A program made the position numbers and the translations under genes. Positions 1 to 7,530 of a stretch of DNA of 64,000 nt are shown in pieces. Source of the DNA: Cohnella terricola (GTDB lineage: Bacteria; Bacillota; Bacilli; Paenibacillales; Paenibacillaceae); NCBI RefSeq assembly GCF_007786475.1, contig NZ_VNJJ01000004.1:189058-253057 (forward strand), written 5' to 3'. Under the pieces are notes generated by a model. It saw nothing but the letters and a program-made list of their open reading frames with translations. It was not told where the DNA came from and did not search any database. Numbering within the stretch: position 1 is the first letter of the stretch; every line of letters starts with the position of its first letter.

Positions 1-53
1 CATAGCAACAACGCCATAGATAGACTTGCTAATTTGCGAGTCATCGGCTTCAT
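1..53 (-). CDS. N-terminal start of a secreted protein (partial, runs off the left edge)
   Basis: Only about 17 codons are inside the window. They read as a basic start followed by a hydrophobic run (MKPMTRKLASLSMALLL), which looks like the beginning of a signal peptide. Two in-frame ATG codons compete. The one at 53 lies only 2 bases from the GGAAAGAGGA ribosome site, while the one at 44 has a more normal spacing of about 9 bases and may be the real start. The gene lies directly downstream of the large secreted protein at 112-4419 with a 58-base gap and no classical terminator between them, so co-transcription is possible. Its function cannot be told from this fragment. Confidence 0.55.
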   Translation of the reverse strand, partial: MKPMTRKLASLSMALLL

Positions 54-72
54 TCCTCTTTCCATCGAATCA

Positions 73-100
73 GGGAGGATGGAAGTTACGCCATCCTCCC
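73..100 (-). other. Perfect 10-bp intergenic hairpin without a U-tract
   Basis: Arms gggaggatgg (73-82) and ccatcctccc (91-100) enclose an 8-base loop between the stop codon at 112 and the next start at 53. On the transcribed strand no T-run follows the stem, so this is not a standard intrinsic terminator. An mRNA-processing or stabilising hairpin between two co-transcribed genes fits better; that is inference. Confidence 0.5.
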
Positions 101-111
101 CGATCGGGATA

Positions 112-3100
112 TTAGTTTTCCTGCAACCAACCGTCGAGAATCATTCTAGCCGCAGCCGCCAGCGTCTGGATGTCGATTTTGCCGCTATTGAAAATATCGG
201 CAGCCTGGATCTCGCTCCAGTTCGCATCCGACGACGTCGTTCCGTAATACTTGGCAATGATGGACAGGTCGCTGATTGTGACCCTCGTTTGGCCTGGTAC
301 CAGCGTAACAATCTTCGTCAAGAACGTTTGCAGTGCGGAATTGATAGCCGCAGTCGCATTGTTCACTTGCGATTGCGTTGCCGCCGTACTGTTCAGCACC
401 GCGTTCGCGGAGTTAATAGCCGCCAGCAATGCCGCTTTCGCTTCCGCCGGATACTTGCCGAGCTTCGTGCCTTCAACCGCTGCATTGTATTTGCTTTGGG
501 CAGCTGCAATAGCTGCTGTCAGCGCCTTTTTGTCTATGTTGCCGGGGTCGGGGTTTTTCGAATTATCGAACGCCTTGACCGCCGCATTCAGTGCAATCAG
601 CGCATCTGCGACCTGTTGCTCGGTTGCCGCGGCATTGTCACGCACCGCCTTGGCGCTGTCGATCGCCGCTTGCAACTTCGCTTTCGCTCCGCTCGGATAT
701 TGGCCGATCGCGCTGCCTTCCGTCGCTGTGTCATGTTTGCTCTGCGCGGCATTAATCGCGGAGATCAGCGCGGCCTTATCCGCGTCTGTAATTTGAATGC
801 CGAGAGAGACTCCGTCAACCGGTTCGGCAGAACCCGCGTAGGAAACTTGGAAATCCGACAACGAAACCGTCGTTTCTCCTGATGCGGCTCCGGCCTTGGC
901 CTTAGCATGGACAGCCAGTAGGTCTCCGACCGTCTGGATCGCATGACTGTCTCCTTCGCTGGCCATGATGATCAGAATTTGACCCTTATCCGCCTTGAGC
1001 GCTGTGCCCAGCACGACGAAATGGTCTTTAAGCGAAGTCAAAGCGCTATCCGCCAAGATGAGGGTTTGATCGCTGTTCGTGACGGTGTCGAATTCCAACT
1101 TGTCCGGATCGTAATTCAGGACGACATTAAGCGTCGTAAACTTCGAAGCCAATCTGCTTACACCGACGGTCAGATCGAACGGCTGCTGCCGCAGAACAGC
1201 CTCGGGACCGAGCAACGTCGCAGCGATTGCGGTTGCGTTCTGTCCGCTGATCGAGATCAACGCTTCGCCTTTCGTGTTCGATCCGTCGTTTGCCGTCGCG
1301 ATGACCTTCACCTGACCGTTATTGGCTGCGGTCAGCAAGCCGCTGCTCGAGATCGTCGCCTTGTCGGTCGGCGTACCGTCCGCATTCGCTGCCGACCAGC
1401 TTACCGACGTATTGTCTGCATCGGCCGGCAGCACTTCCGCGCGCATCTGCAACGTGCCGCCATTGGTCGTAATCGCGTTCGCGCCGTTCGCGCCGGTTAC
1501 GGCGATGCCGGTAACCGGTATCGATGTTGAACTGTCGCTATAGACGTTCAATTCAAAGATCGACCACCAGCTCGAATTTGTGCCCTTCTGCACGATCTTG
1601 ATGTATCTGGCCGTCTGATCCGCAAAATCCGCAACGACGTACGGCCCTGTCGCCGATTGGGTGACGATCGCGTTGCCCCATTCGACGCCATCGTTCGAAA
1701 CGTAGATTTCAAAACTTCGGGCATAGTCGGAACTAGTACCCGAATCCATGATGAGCTTGTTGAATTTCTGAACCTTCTTCATATCGATGACGATAGATTG
1801 ATCCGGAACCATCGGCGCGCCCGAAGACCAGCGGGTGGACATATTGCCGTCGAACATATTGGCAGGATTGTCGTTAGCCGGATTTGTCGTCGCCGTCCAG
1901 GCGCTTCGATTCAGAGACTTCTCCGTATCTGTGTAGACGGCGAATCCGTTCACCGACCACCAACTCGTCGATGTTCCCGTCTGTTGCACTTTGATGTAAC
2001 GGGTATTTATCGTCTGGTCAAGATCCAACGTTAACAATGCTGCAGTGTTCGCGTCGTTGGACAGGATTGGATTTCCCCAGTTTGTCCCGTCGTCCGACAC
2101 GAAAATTTGATAACCGCGGGCATAGTCTCCGGCAAGCGAACTGATGACCAGCCTGTTGAACTTTCGAGCCTGCTTCATATCTACGATAAAGAATTGGTCC
2201 TCATCCGGCTTCATCGGCGTGCCCGTCTGCCATACCGTGGCCGGATTGCCGTCAATCAGCTTATAGGCATCGGCGCTGCGCAATGCGGTTGTCGCTGTCC
2301 AGTCGCCCTGATTGTAGGATACATACTCTTTGGGCGTCGTTACGCTCGCGGCATTGCTGGACGCGGACCGGTTGCCCGCAGAATCTCTGGCAATGACCGT
2401 GTAGGAATATGTCGTTTTGGCTTGGACGCCCGAGTCGCTATAGGTGGTTGAAGTCGTGGAACCGATCAGCGTTCCGTCACGGTAAACATCGTAGCCTTCA
2501 ACGCCAACGTTGTCCGTCGACGCGGTCCAAGCGAGGCTAACCTCCTTGCCGGATACCGCCGTTGCCTGCAGGTTAGACGGTGCGGTAGGCGGCTCCGTGT
2601 CTCCCGATACATAGTCGGTCACCGTTTGCCGCATCGCGCTTTCCGGCGAATTGGCATACACTCGGCCACCGGTGTCGTTGATGATATGCGTGATTTCGCT
2701 TCCGGCTACCCCGTTCAGCCAGATCGTCGTAATATGATGGATCTTAACGCCTTCCGTTCTGGGGACCTCCATTGCGTTTTGCAGTTTGACAGCGGCATCT
2801 CTGAAGTAGGAATAAATGCCGAGCCCCCAAGCTTCATGAGTCGTTACGCTGTCGGCCACCTTATAGGAAGCGTATCCGTTAACCGTTCCGTTGTGGCTCA
2901 TCCAATCTTCCTGCCTCTGCGGATCGTATGGGATTTCCGATTGATAGAAATATAATCGGCCGCCATTGCCGTTCCACAGCGTTTGATACTCCTCGTGATG
3001 TTCGTTGAATAAACCATAGATGGTGATATCATTTCCGTTGACGATCAACCCGTTCTTACTGACATTGGTGTCCCAGCCCGCTCCGGCGCCGTGGTCCGCT

Positions 3101-4419
3101 CGCCAAATCCAGAAATGATCGCCGATCACGTCGTTGCTGTTGATTTGCAGGCCGATATCCGCCGATCCCGCCGCGAGTCCGCCAATACCGAAAAATAGAT
3201 CGGATAGAAGCGTAGGATTTGCGGCATGGCTGGTTGCATTGCCGACCGTACCGACTTCCATCAGAGAGGAAGATTTATTTTGTCCGGCTAAGAAAAGCAG
3301 TCCAGAAACGCTAACGCCGTCCACATCGTCCACCTTCATCGCCACTTGCCCATTATCCGGAATGATAGTCGCATAGCCGAGCCCCATAACAATCGTATCC
3401 GGCTTGGTGATATGAATCGTCTGGTTCAGATGGTAGATGCCCGGAGTGAAGATCAAGTGCTTGCCTTGACTCAATGCGTTATTAATGTCCGAAGCCGAAG
3501 ATGTGTCCGGCTTTGCAATGTAGAATTGGTCGATCGATATCGATTTGCCTGGCGTTGGGCCGTTAGCCCAGCTGACGCCTTTCGCATCCTTCTGCAAGGA
3601 CGGAACAAAGACGCGGTATTCCCCGGCGTCGGTCATATAGAGATAAGGCTTCTCCTTCATCACCGGCGTTTTATCGATGACCGTATAGGGATCGGTCGGG
3701 AATTTTCCGGCAGGCGGATTCGAATCTCCGACGAACACCATATTCCACACGCCGTTCGACCACGAACCGTATTGATCGTTTCGCGATAAAAATTGCTGCT
3801 GAGAAGCAGGGATAATGGTTCCGTCTACGATCGAATCGCCAATGTAGCCTCCGCTGGCCCAACCCGCATTCCAGTTATTATCGAAATCAAACAGGAAGAG
3901 GTTCCCGGCTACGTGTACGCGGCGCATGGGCGCCGCCTGCGAAACGGCGAATTTCGCTTCCACCTTAGCGGGCGGGTTCTTGGTCAGGTCAAGCGGATTG
4001 ATCTTCAAGTTTTCAATCGAACGCCAGAAGTTTCTAGTGGCGTTTCCGTTATCCCATTTGGCATCCGCGTTGACCCCGCCGTTAATCGTGACATCGTCCG
4101 GGTTCTGTCCCAATCCGGATACTTGCGTGTAGAAGCCAACTCTCACATTCAGTTTATCGTAGGTTCCCGGTTTAAACAGAAGCGCATACCGGTTAGTGCC
4201 GAATTCCGCCTTTTCCTGTGCGCTGAAAACGGAATCGGCGGCCGCCTGAATATCCGCTATCGGCATGGAAGGATCAAACACATAAACATTAGGACCGAAG
4301 ATACTGTTTGTAGCATCGCTGACCGGAGCTCCCGCTGCATGGGATTCGGCGGGTCGAATCGTGAACAAACTAAGCATAACGGTTAGTGCGACAATGACGG
4401 ACAGTAATTTCTTTTTCAA
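112..4419 (-). CDS. Large secreted beta-helix protein with FN3, two F5/8C, Ig-like, cohesin-like, two FIVAR and dockerin-like modules
   Basis: This is a 1435-residue exported protein. The TTG start at 4419 has AAAGGAGG 7 bases upstream. Modules as read from the sequence: signal peptide (1-28, ending near SHAAG); a beta-helix region (about 40-605) with short repeats such as GIYHLNQTIHI and GLIVNGNDITIYG, resembling GH55/pectate-lyase-type folds; a fibronectin III domain (607-697); two discoidin/F5-8C carbohydrate-binding-like domains (698-831 and 832-966, each with a TRYIKV- or ARYIKI-type strand); a BIG2-like Ig domain (967-1060); a cohesin-like domain (1065-1206, with YDPDKLEF); two FIVAR-like helical repeats (1207-1285, 1293-1376); and a degenerate dockerin-like tail (1376-1435, ADIFNSGKIDI). 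The role is probably binding or cleaving an extracellular polysaccharide. The exact substrate and catalytic residues were not identified. Confidence 0.85.
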   Translation of the reverse strand: MKKKLLSVIVALTVMLSLFTIRPAESHAAGAPVSDATNSIFGPNVYVFDPSMPIADIQAAADSVFSAQEKAEFGTNRYALLFKPGTYDKLNVRVGFYTQVSGLGQNPDDVTINGGVNADAKWDNGNATRNFWRSIENLKINPLDLTKNPPAKVEAKFAVSQAAPMRRVHVAGNLFLFDFDNNWNAGWASGGYIGDSIVDGTIIPASQQQFLSRNDQYGSWSNGVWNMVFVGDSNPPAGKFPTDPYTVIDKTPVMKEKPYLYMTDAGEYRVFVPSLQKDAKGVSWANGPTPGKSISIDQFYIAKPDTSSASDINNALSQGKHLIFTPGIYHLNQTIHITKPDTIVMGLGYATIIPDNGQVAMKVDDVDGVSVSGLLFLAGQNKSSSLMEVGTVGNATSHAANPTLLSDLFFGIGGLAAGSADIGLQINSNDVIGDHFWIWRADHGAGAGWDTNVSKNGLIVNGNDITIYGLFNEHHEEYQTLWNGNGGRLYFYQSEIPYDPQRQEDWMSHNGTVNGYASYKVADSVTTHEAWGLGIYSYFRDAAVKLQNAMEVPRTEGVKIHHITTIWLNGVAGSEITHIINDTGGRVYANSPESAMRQTVTDYVSGDTEPPTAPSNLQATAVSGKEVSLAWTASTDNVGVEGYDVYRDGTLIGSTTSTTYSDSGVQAKTTYSYTVIARDSAGNRSASSNAASVTTPKEYVSYNQGDWTATTALRSADAYKLIDGNPATVWQTGTPMKPDEDQFFIVDMKQARKFNRLVISSLAGDYARGYQIFVSDDGTNWGNPILSNDANTAALLTLDLDQTINTRYIKVQQTGTSTSWWSVNGFAVYTDTEKSLNRSAWTATTNPANDNPANMFDGNMSTRWSSGAPMVPDQSIVIDMKKVQKFNKLIMDSGTSSDYARSFEIYVSNDGVEWGNAIVTQSATGPYVVADFADQTARYIKIVQKGTNSSWWSIFELNVYSDSSTSIPVTGIAVTGANGANAITTNGGTLQMRAEVLPADADNTSVSWSAANADGTPTDKATISSSGLLTAANNGQVKVIATANDGSNTKGEALISISGQNATAIAATLLGPEAVLRQQPFDLTVGVSRLASKFTTLNVVLNYDPDKLEFDTVTNSDQTLILADSALTSLKDHFVVLGTALKADKGQILIIMASEGDSHAIQTVGDLLAVHAKAKAGAASGETTVSLSDFQVSYAGSAEPVDGVSLGIQITDADKAALISAINAAQSKHDTATEGSAIGQYPSGAKAKLQAAIDSAKAVRDNAAATEQQVADALIALNAAVKAFDNSKNPDPGNIDKKALTAAIAAAQSKYNAAVEGTKLGKYPAEAKAALLAAINSANAVLNSTAATQSQVNNATAAINSALQTFLTKIVTLVPGQTRVTISDLSIIAKYYGTTSSDANWSEIQAADIFNSGKIDIQTLAAAARMILDGWLQEN

Positions 4420-4621
4420 TCAATTGCCTCCTTTGGGTCTCTCGGATCCGATTCGACAGTATGATTTCGGCCGTATGTTCAAAGACAATGATACATTTTG
4501 TTGCGCGCAATTCTATTGTAAATTGGTAAAGTAAGCGTAAACAAGTTTGATTTTTCTATAACTATATTTCATTTTTTTAGTATGAGAGAAAATGCTAGCC
4601 GTTCGCCCAAACAACAAATAA

Positions 4622-4642
4622 GCTGTCCCGTTATGGGACAGC
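4622..4642 (-). terminator. Intrinsic terminator of the DUF4097-like lipoprotein gene
   Basis: A perfect 8-bp stem (gctgtccc 4622-4629, gggacagc 4635-4642) with a 5-base loop lies 20 bases after the stop codon at 4664. On the minus strand it is followed by a T-rich stretch (TTATTTGTTGTTTG). Confidence 0.75.
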
Positions 4643-4663
4643 CCTCTCACTGCTAAGAACAAC

Positions 4664-5488
4664 TTAACTTTGGACATCGACCAAAATTTCGCCAACCGAT
4701 GAGTTGACCGATAAACGAACGCCTCCGGACCCGATTGTCCCCACTTTTTTGTTCGACTTGTTCACGCTGTATTCGATCCGCTCCAAATCCGCGGCAGCTT
4801 TCCCGACCTCGCTTTCGAGACGGACTTCTGCATTGCTCGGGGATTCGCTCAAGTGGACGGTAACGTTGCCTACATCCGCCTTGGCGTTCAGATCATAGTC
4901 AAGGCGAATCCCTTCCACGGTGACTTCCCCTGCGCTCGTTTTCAGATCCATTTTCCCGGAAACCCCGTTTAATCTAATCGCGCCCGCATCGACTTTCACT
5001 TCTATGAGCTCGGCTTTGACATCCGAGGCTTGCACGACTCCGAAGGCGTTCCTAACCGTCAACTGGCGATAAGTCTTGTCCGGAAGCGAGATTCGCAGCT
5101 TTCTTTGGCCTGTTTGATCTTTGACGGATAGCTTCGATTTCTCCTTCACGTCGATATTTAATTCCCGCGAGCGGATGTCTCCATCGAACGTAAACTGATT
5201 GGCGATGTTGTCGTCAACCAACAGCTCTACTTCCGCAAAGTTTCCCGAATTTTCCGCAATTTCGATTTCCATCGCGTCCGTACGAATAAGAAGTTTGTCG
5301 AATTCGCCTTGCCCGAAAGATTTTTTCCCCAGAGATACAAGCTTCCCCGAACCCGAATCTTCGCCGATGACGGAATTCTCGAACTTATCCGTTACCGACT
5401 TCACCTTGCTTCCGCACCCGGTCGTTAATGCAGCCGCCAATACGGCAACCGCGAATAGTTTAGCGATTTGGTGGTTTTTTCTCATCAT
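4664..5488 (-). CDS. DUF4097-like lipoprotein
   Basis: This 274-residue protein has a lipoprotein signal (hydrophobic segment about 9-22, lipobox LTTGC, Cys about 25), so it is likely anchored on the outer face of the membrane. The rest is a right-handed beta-solenoid-like series of short strands (IRLNGVSGKMDLKTSAGEVT and similar), which is the pattern of the DUF4097 'putative adhesin' family. Tandem ATG codons at 5488 and 5485 follow a GGGGGAACGGA ribosome site. The gene stands alone: a terminator follows and the next gene upstream diverges. No biochemical function is known for the family, so cell-envelope location is the only safe statement. Confidence 0.8.
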   Translation of the reverse strand: MMRKNHQIAKLFAVAVLAAALTTGCGSKVKSVTDKFENSVIGEDSGSGKLVSLGKKSFGQGEFDKLLIRTDAMEIEIAENSGNFAEVELLVDDNIANQFTFDGDIRSRELNIDVKEKSKLSVKDQTGQRKLRISLPDKTYRQLTVRNAFGVVQASDVKAELIEVKVDAGAIRLNGVSGKMDLKTSAGEVTVEGIRLDYDLNAKADVGNVTVHLSESPSNAEVRLESEVGKAAADLERIEYSVNKSNKKVGTIGSGGVRLSVNSSVGEILVDVQS

Positions 5489-5597
5489 TCCGTTCCCCCG
5501 CGTCCATATTTTACCTCATTATAGTGGCAAGGAGCTTCCGCTTTCTACGGCCCTGCGGCCGAAAGCTCACTGGACTTGAGTCGAGGACCGCTTCCCC

Positions 5598-5675
5598 TGG
5601 AATCCGCTAATCAGACCGTTACAGCCACCAGAACCCTGTCCGCGCACTCTCTTACGGTCTCTCAGACCGTTACAG
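5598..5675. repeat. Decayed two-unit copy of the 51-bp hairpin repeat
   Basis: The 13-base core cagaccgttacag occurs at 5612-5624 and again at 5663-5675, exactly 51 bp apart. In the second unit the left arm (cttacggtct, 5651-5660) still pairs with the right arm; in the first it has decayed. The 26 bases between the two cores align with the spacers of the array at 57540-57834, so both belong to one family. It lies between two divergent genes. Confidence 0.8.
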
Positions 5676-5727
5676 CCGCGCGATTGCCTTTTGCGGGTGC
5701 TCTAACGGGATTTGTGAACGGCTAAAA

Positions 5728-6138
5728 ATGTTTTCCTTGGGAAACATGAGATTAGTGTTGACGATGAAATCGATCCTGGGGGGCTTTGGTTTGACGATTG
5801 TATATGCGATTGCGCTCCTGCTTGGGGGACTTCTTGCCATCAATACCGTATTCGCGTATCAAAGCAAACATATCGATCCCGCCTTCTGGTCGACGGTCTG
5901 GTATCAAGCGAAGCTGCTGCCACTTTTCTTCGCGGCCAACGTCATGGTTGGATACGGGATTAAATTCACGGTCAAGGCACTCGGCACGTTAACCTTTGCC
6001 TTGATTTTGTCTAAAGGAATCGAACTTCTCGTATCGGTGCTGATGGGATTCATTTTTCTAAAAGAAACGCCGAACTGGAAAACCGCGCTCGGTCTTGCGA
6101 TCGTCTTCGCGGGCGTCTGGATCTCAAAATCGAAATAA
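5728..6138 (+). CDS. Small four-helix membrane protein, EamA/SMR-like
   Basis: This 136-residue (or shorter) integral membrane protein has about four hydrophobic segments (roughly 18-42, 62-80, 86-108, 116-133). It ends with the pattern KETPNWKTALGLAIVFAGVW, which is typical of the last helix of drug/metabolite-transporter superfamily half-units (SMR/EamA type). Such small units usually work as dimers. The start is uncertain: ATG codons at 5728, 5746 and 5764 are all in frame and none has a convincing ribosome site, and the 5764 start leaves a complete four-helix protein. It is one of few plus-strand genes here and precedes an XRE regulator that has its own promoter. No substrate can be named. 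Confidence 0.65.
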   Translation: MFSLGNMRLVLTMKSILGGFGLTIVYAIALLLGGLLAINTVFAYQSKHIDPAFWSTVWYQAKLLPLFFAANVMVGYGIKFTVKALGTLTFALILSKGIELLVSVLMGFIFLKETPNWKTALGLAIVFAGVWISKSK

Positions 6139-6199
6139 GCGCAGTACCTTGCCAAAGTGTGGAAGGCCGGATACACCGGGTGCAAGCACTTGGTAAACA

Positions 6200-6208
6200 T
6201 GCTATAAT
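6200..6208 (+). promoter_or_regulatory. Extended -10 promoter of the XRE regulator gene
   Basis: TATAAT at 6203-6208 is preceded by TG at 6200-6201, giving the extended -10 form TGnTATAAT. The -35 region 17 bases upstream (gtgcaa) is weak, as is usual for this promoter class. It lies 86 bases before the start codon at 6295. Confidence 0.55.
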
Positions 6209-6294
6209 TAGGTCTGCATTTGTTAACGAGAACATTAAGGTTTCGGTAAAATAAAGGAAAACACCGCAGCAGGCGTCCAGAGGGGGGAGAGCGC

Positions 6295-6651
6295 ATGTTC
6301 GCAAAGCGACTCAAGGAGTTAAGAAAAAAGCGGAAATTGACGATGCAGGAAGTGGCCGACTACGTCGGGGTTGCCAAAAGCACGTACGCAGGGTATGAAT
6401 CGGGATACCGCCAGCCCACCTTGGAATCCATTCAGACGATATCCCGCAAACTTCGCACGTCGACCGACTATCTCCTGGGGCTCAGCGATTATCCCGAACC
6501 GCCAGCAGAGTTAAATCATAATGCCAAAGAATATTTGAATTACGAACAGTTGCATTGGGATGGAGTTCCTTTGGAAAAGGGCGACCTGGAGCTGATTCGC
6601 AATTTGCTCGAACGTGTACTCCGCGATCGCACCCCTCCAAAGGAAGATTAG
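6295..6651 (+). CDS. XRE-family helix-turn-helix regulator
   Basis: This 118-residue DNA-binding protein carries an HTH_3 domain at about residues 4-60 (KLTMQEVADYVGVAKSTYAG as recognition region), followed by a short C-terminal part containing LHWDGVPL. That tail is common in Bacillales Xre regulators of the SinR/ImmR size class. The ATG at 6295 has a strong GGGGGGAG ribosome site. The stop codon abuts, with zero gap, the stop codon of the convergent last gene of the exopolysaccharide operon, so the two transcripts must overlap or interfere. A role in controlling the neighbouring polysaccharide genes is tempting but is inference from position only. Confidence 0.88.
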   Translation: MFAKRLKELRKKRKLTMQEVADYVGVAKSTYAGYESGYRQPTLESIQTISRKLRTSTDYLLGLSDYPEPPAELNHNAKEYLNYEQLHWDGVPLEKGDLELIRNLLERVLRDRTPPKED

Positions 6652-7491
6652 CTAACCAGCGTTTAATTGTTGCAGCTTTTGTTTCGACTCTTCTTGGAGT
6701 TTCTCCTTCAACGATATGAAATCTTGTTTCCACTCTTGAATGATGACAGGTATTACTGAATCTTTCTCCGCGTTTCGAATCGCTTCATCGAACTTGCCTT
6801 CGCAATCGGACGTCGCGGCAGCCATTTCTTTCGTCGCCTTGTCATTCCAGGCCAGCATGGCCGCGGGATCTCTCTTATCCAACCTTTGAAAGCTCGATTT
6901 AGCTCCGTCTACGAACTCGTCCATATCCTCTTCGCACATCGCTTGAACGCGCAAAATTTCATGTTCGTATTTTTCCGTCGCATTATCGGGCGAATCGGCA
7001 TCGGTCGCGTTCGTCGATTCCGTTTGGGACCCGCTTATGCCAGTGGATTGCGGTGGAATCGGTTCTTCCGAAGCAATCGGATTCGTTTCAACGGCATCGA
7101 TCGAATCCGCTTCTTCCGGCGCCGTCCGCCCTATCGCACCGGAACCGGAGCCATTCGCCTTATCCGGCTTTGCCAGATTCCGGGATGTCGGCTTCTCCGC
7201 CTCTTCTTGTCGAGGGACGGAATCGTCAGTTGGCAGCAGCTCTTCGGTAGCTGGATCGGAGGTCGCGCCGAAAGAAAAAGGCGGCAAGTTCGCCGCCTCT
7301 TTCATCTTCTGCGAATCGATCGTTCGCCCCGTTCCTGCCGCCCTCAACGCCCGTTCAGAGTTCTCCTTCCAATATAACCCGCCCCAGATGGCCGTCAGAA
7401 GGACGCATAACGAAGCCAAGACGACGATAACGGTATCGGGTTTACGGATCCGGCGACGTCGCCTTTTCTTGCGAATACGTTTTTCTCCCAT
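6652..7491 (-). CDS. Unrecognised membrane-anchored protein at the end of the EPS operon
   Basis: This 279-residue protein has a very basic N-terminus (RIRKKRRRRRIRKP), one transmembrane helix at about 19-42, then a long low-complexity linker rich in Pro, Ser, Glu and Thr (about 60-170). It ends in an alpha-helical domain (about 172-279) with two cysteines (MCEEDMDEF and SDCEGKF) and a Lys/Glu/Gln-rich coiled-coil-like tail. Topology suggests a type II membrane protein with the helical domain outside the cell. The gene follows the 1127-residue secreted protein by 39 bases and is probably the last gene of the exopolysaccharide operon. No family was recognised. The ribosome site is weak (GGCGGTG, distant from the ATG). 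Confidence 0.7.
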   Translation of the reverse strand: MGEKRIRKKRRRRRIRKPDTVIVVLASLCVLLTAIWGGLYWKENSERALRAAGTGRTIDSQKMKEAANLPPFSFGATSDPATEELLPTDDSVPRQEEAEKPTSRNLAKPDKANGSGSGAIGRTAPEEADSIDAVETNPIASEEPIPPQSTGISGSQTESTNATDADSPDNATEKYEHEILRVQAMCEEDMDEFVDGAKSSFQRLDKRDPAAMLAWNDKATKEMAAATSDCEGKFDEAIRNAEKDSVIPVIIQEWKQDFISLKEKLQEESKQKLQQLNAG

Positions 7492-7530
7492 CGTTGGTTC
7501 AACACCGCCTTTATCCGCGCGGGACTCTTA

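Noticed and set aside
34-4386. Several plus-strand open frames opposite the large secreted protein
   Set aside because: They lie antisense to a protein with recognisable modules and carry no start signals of their own.
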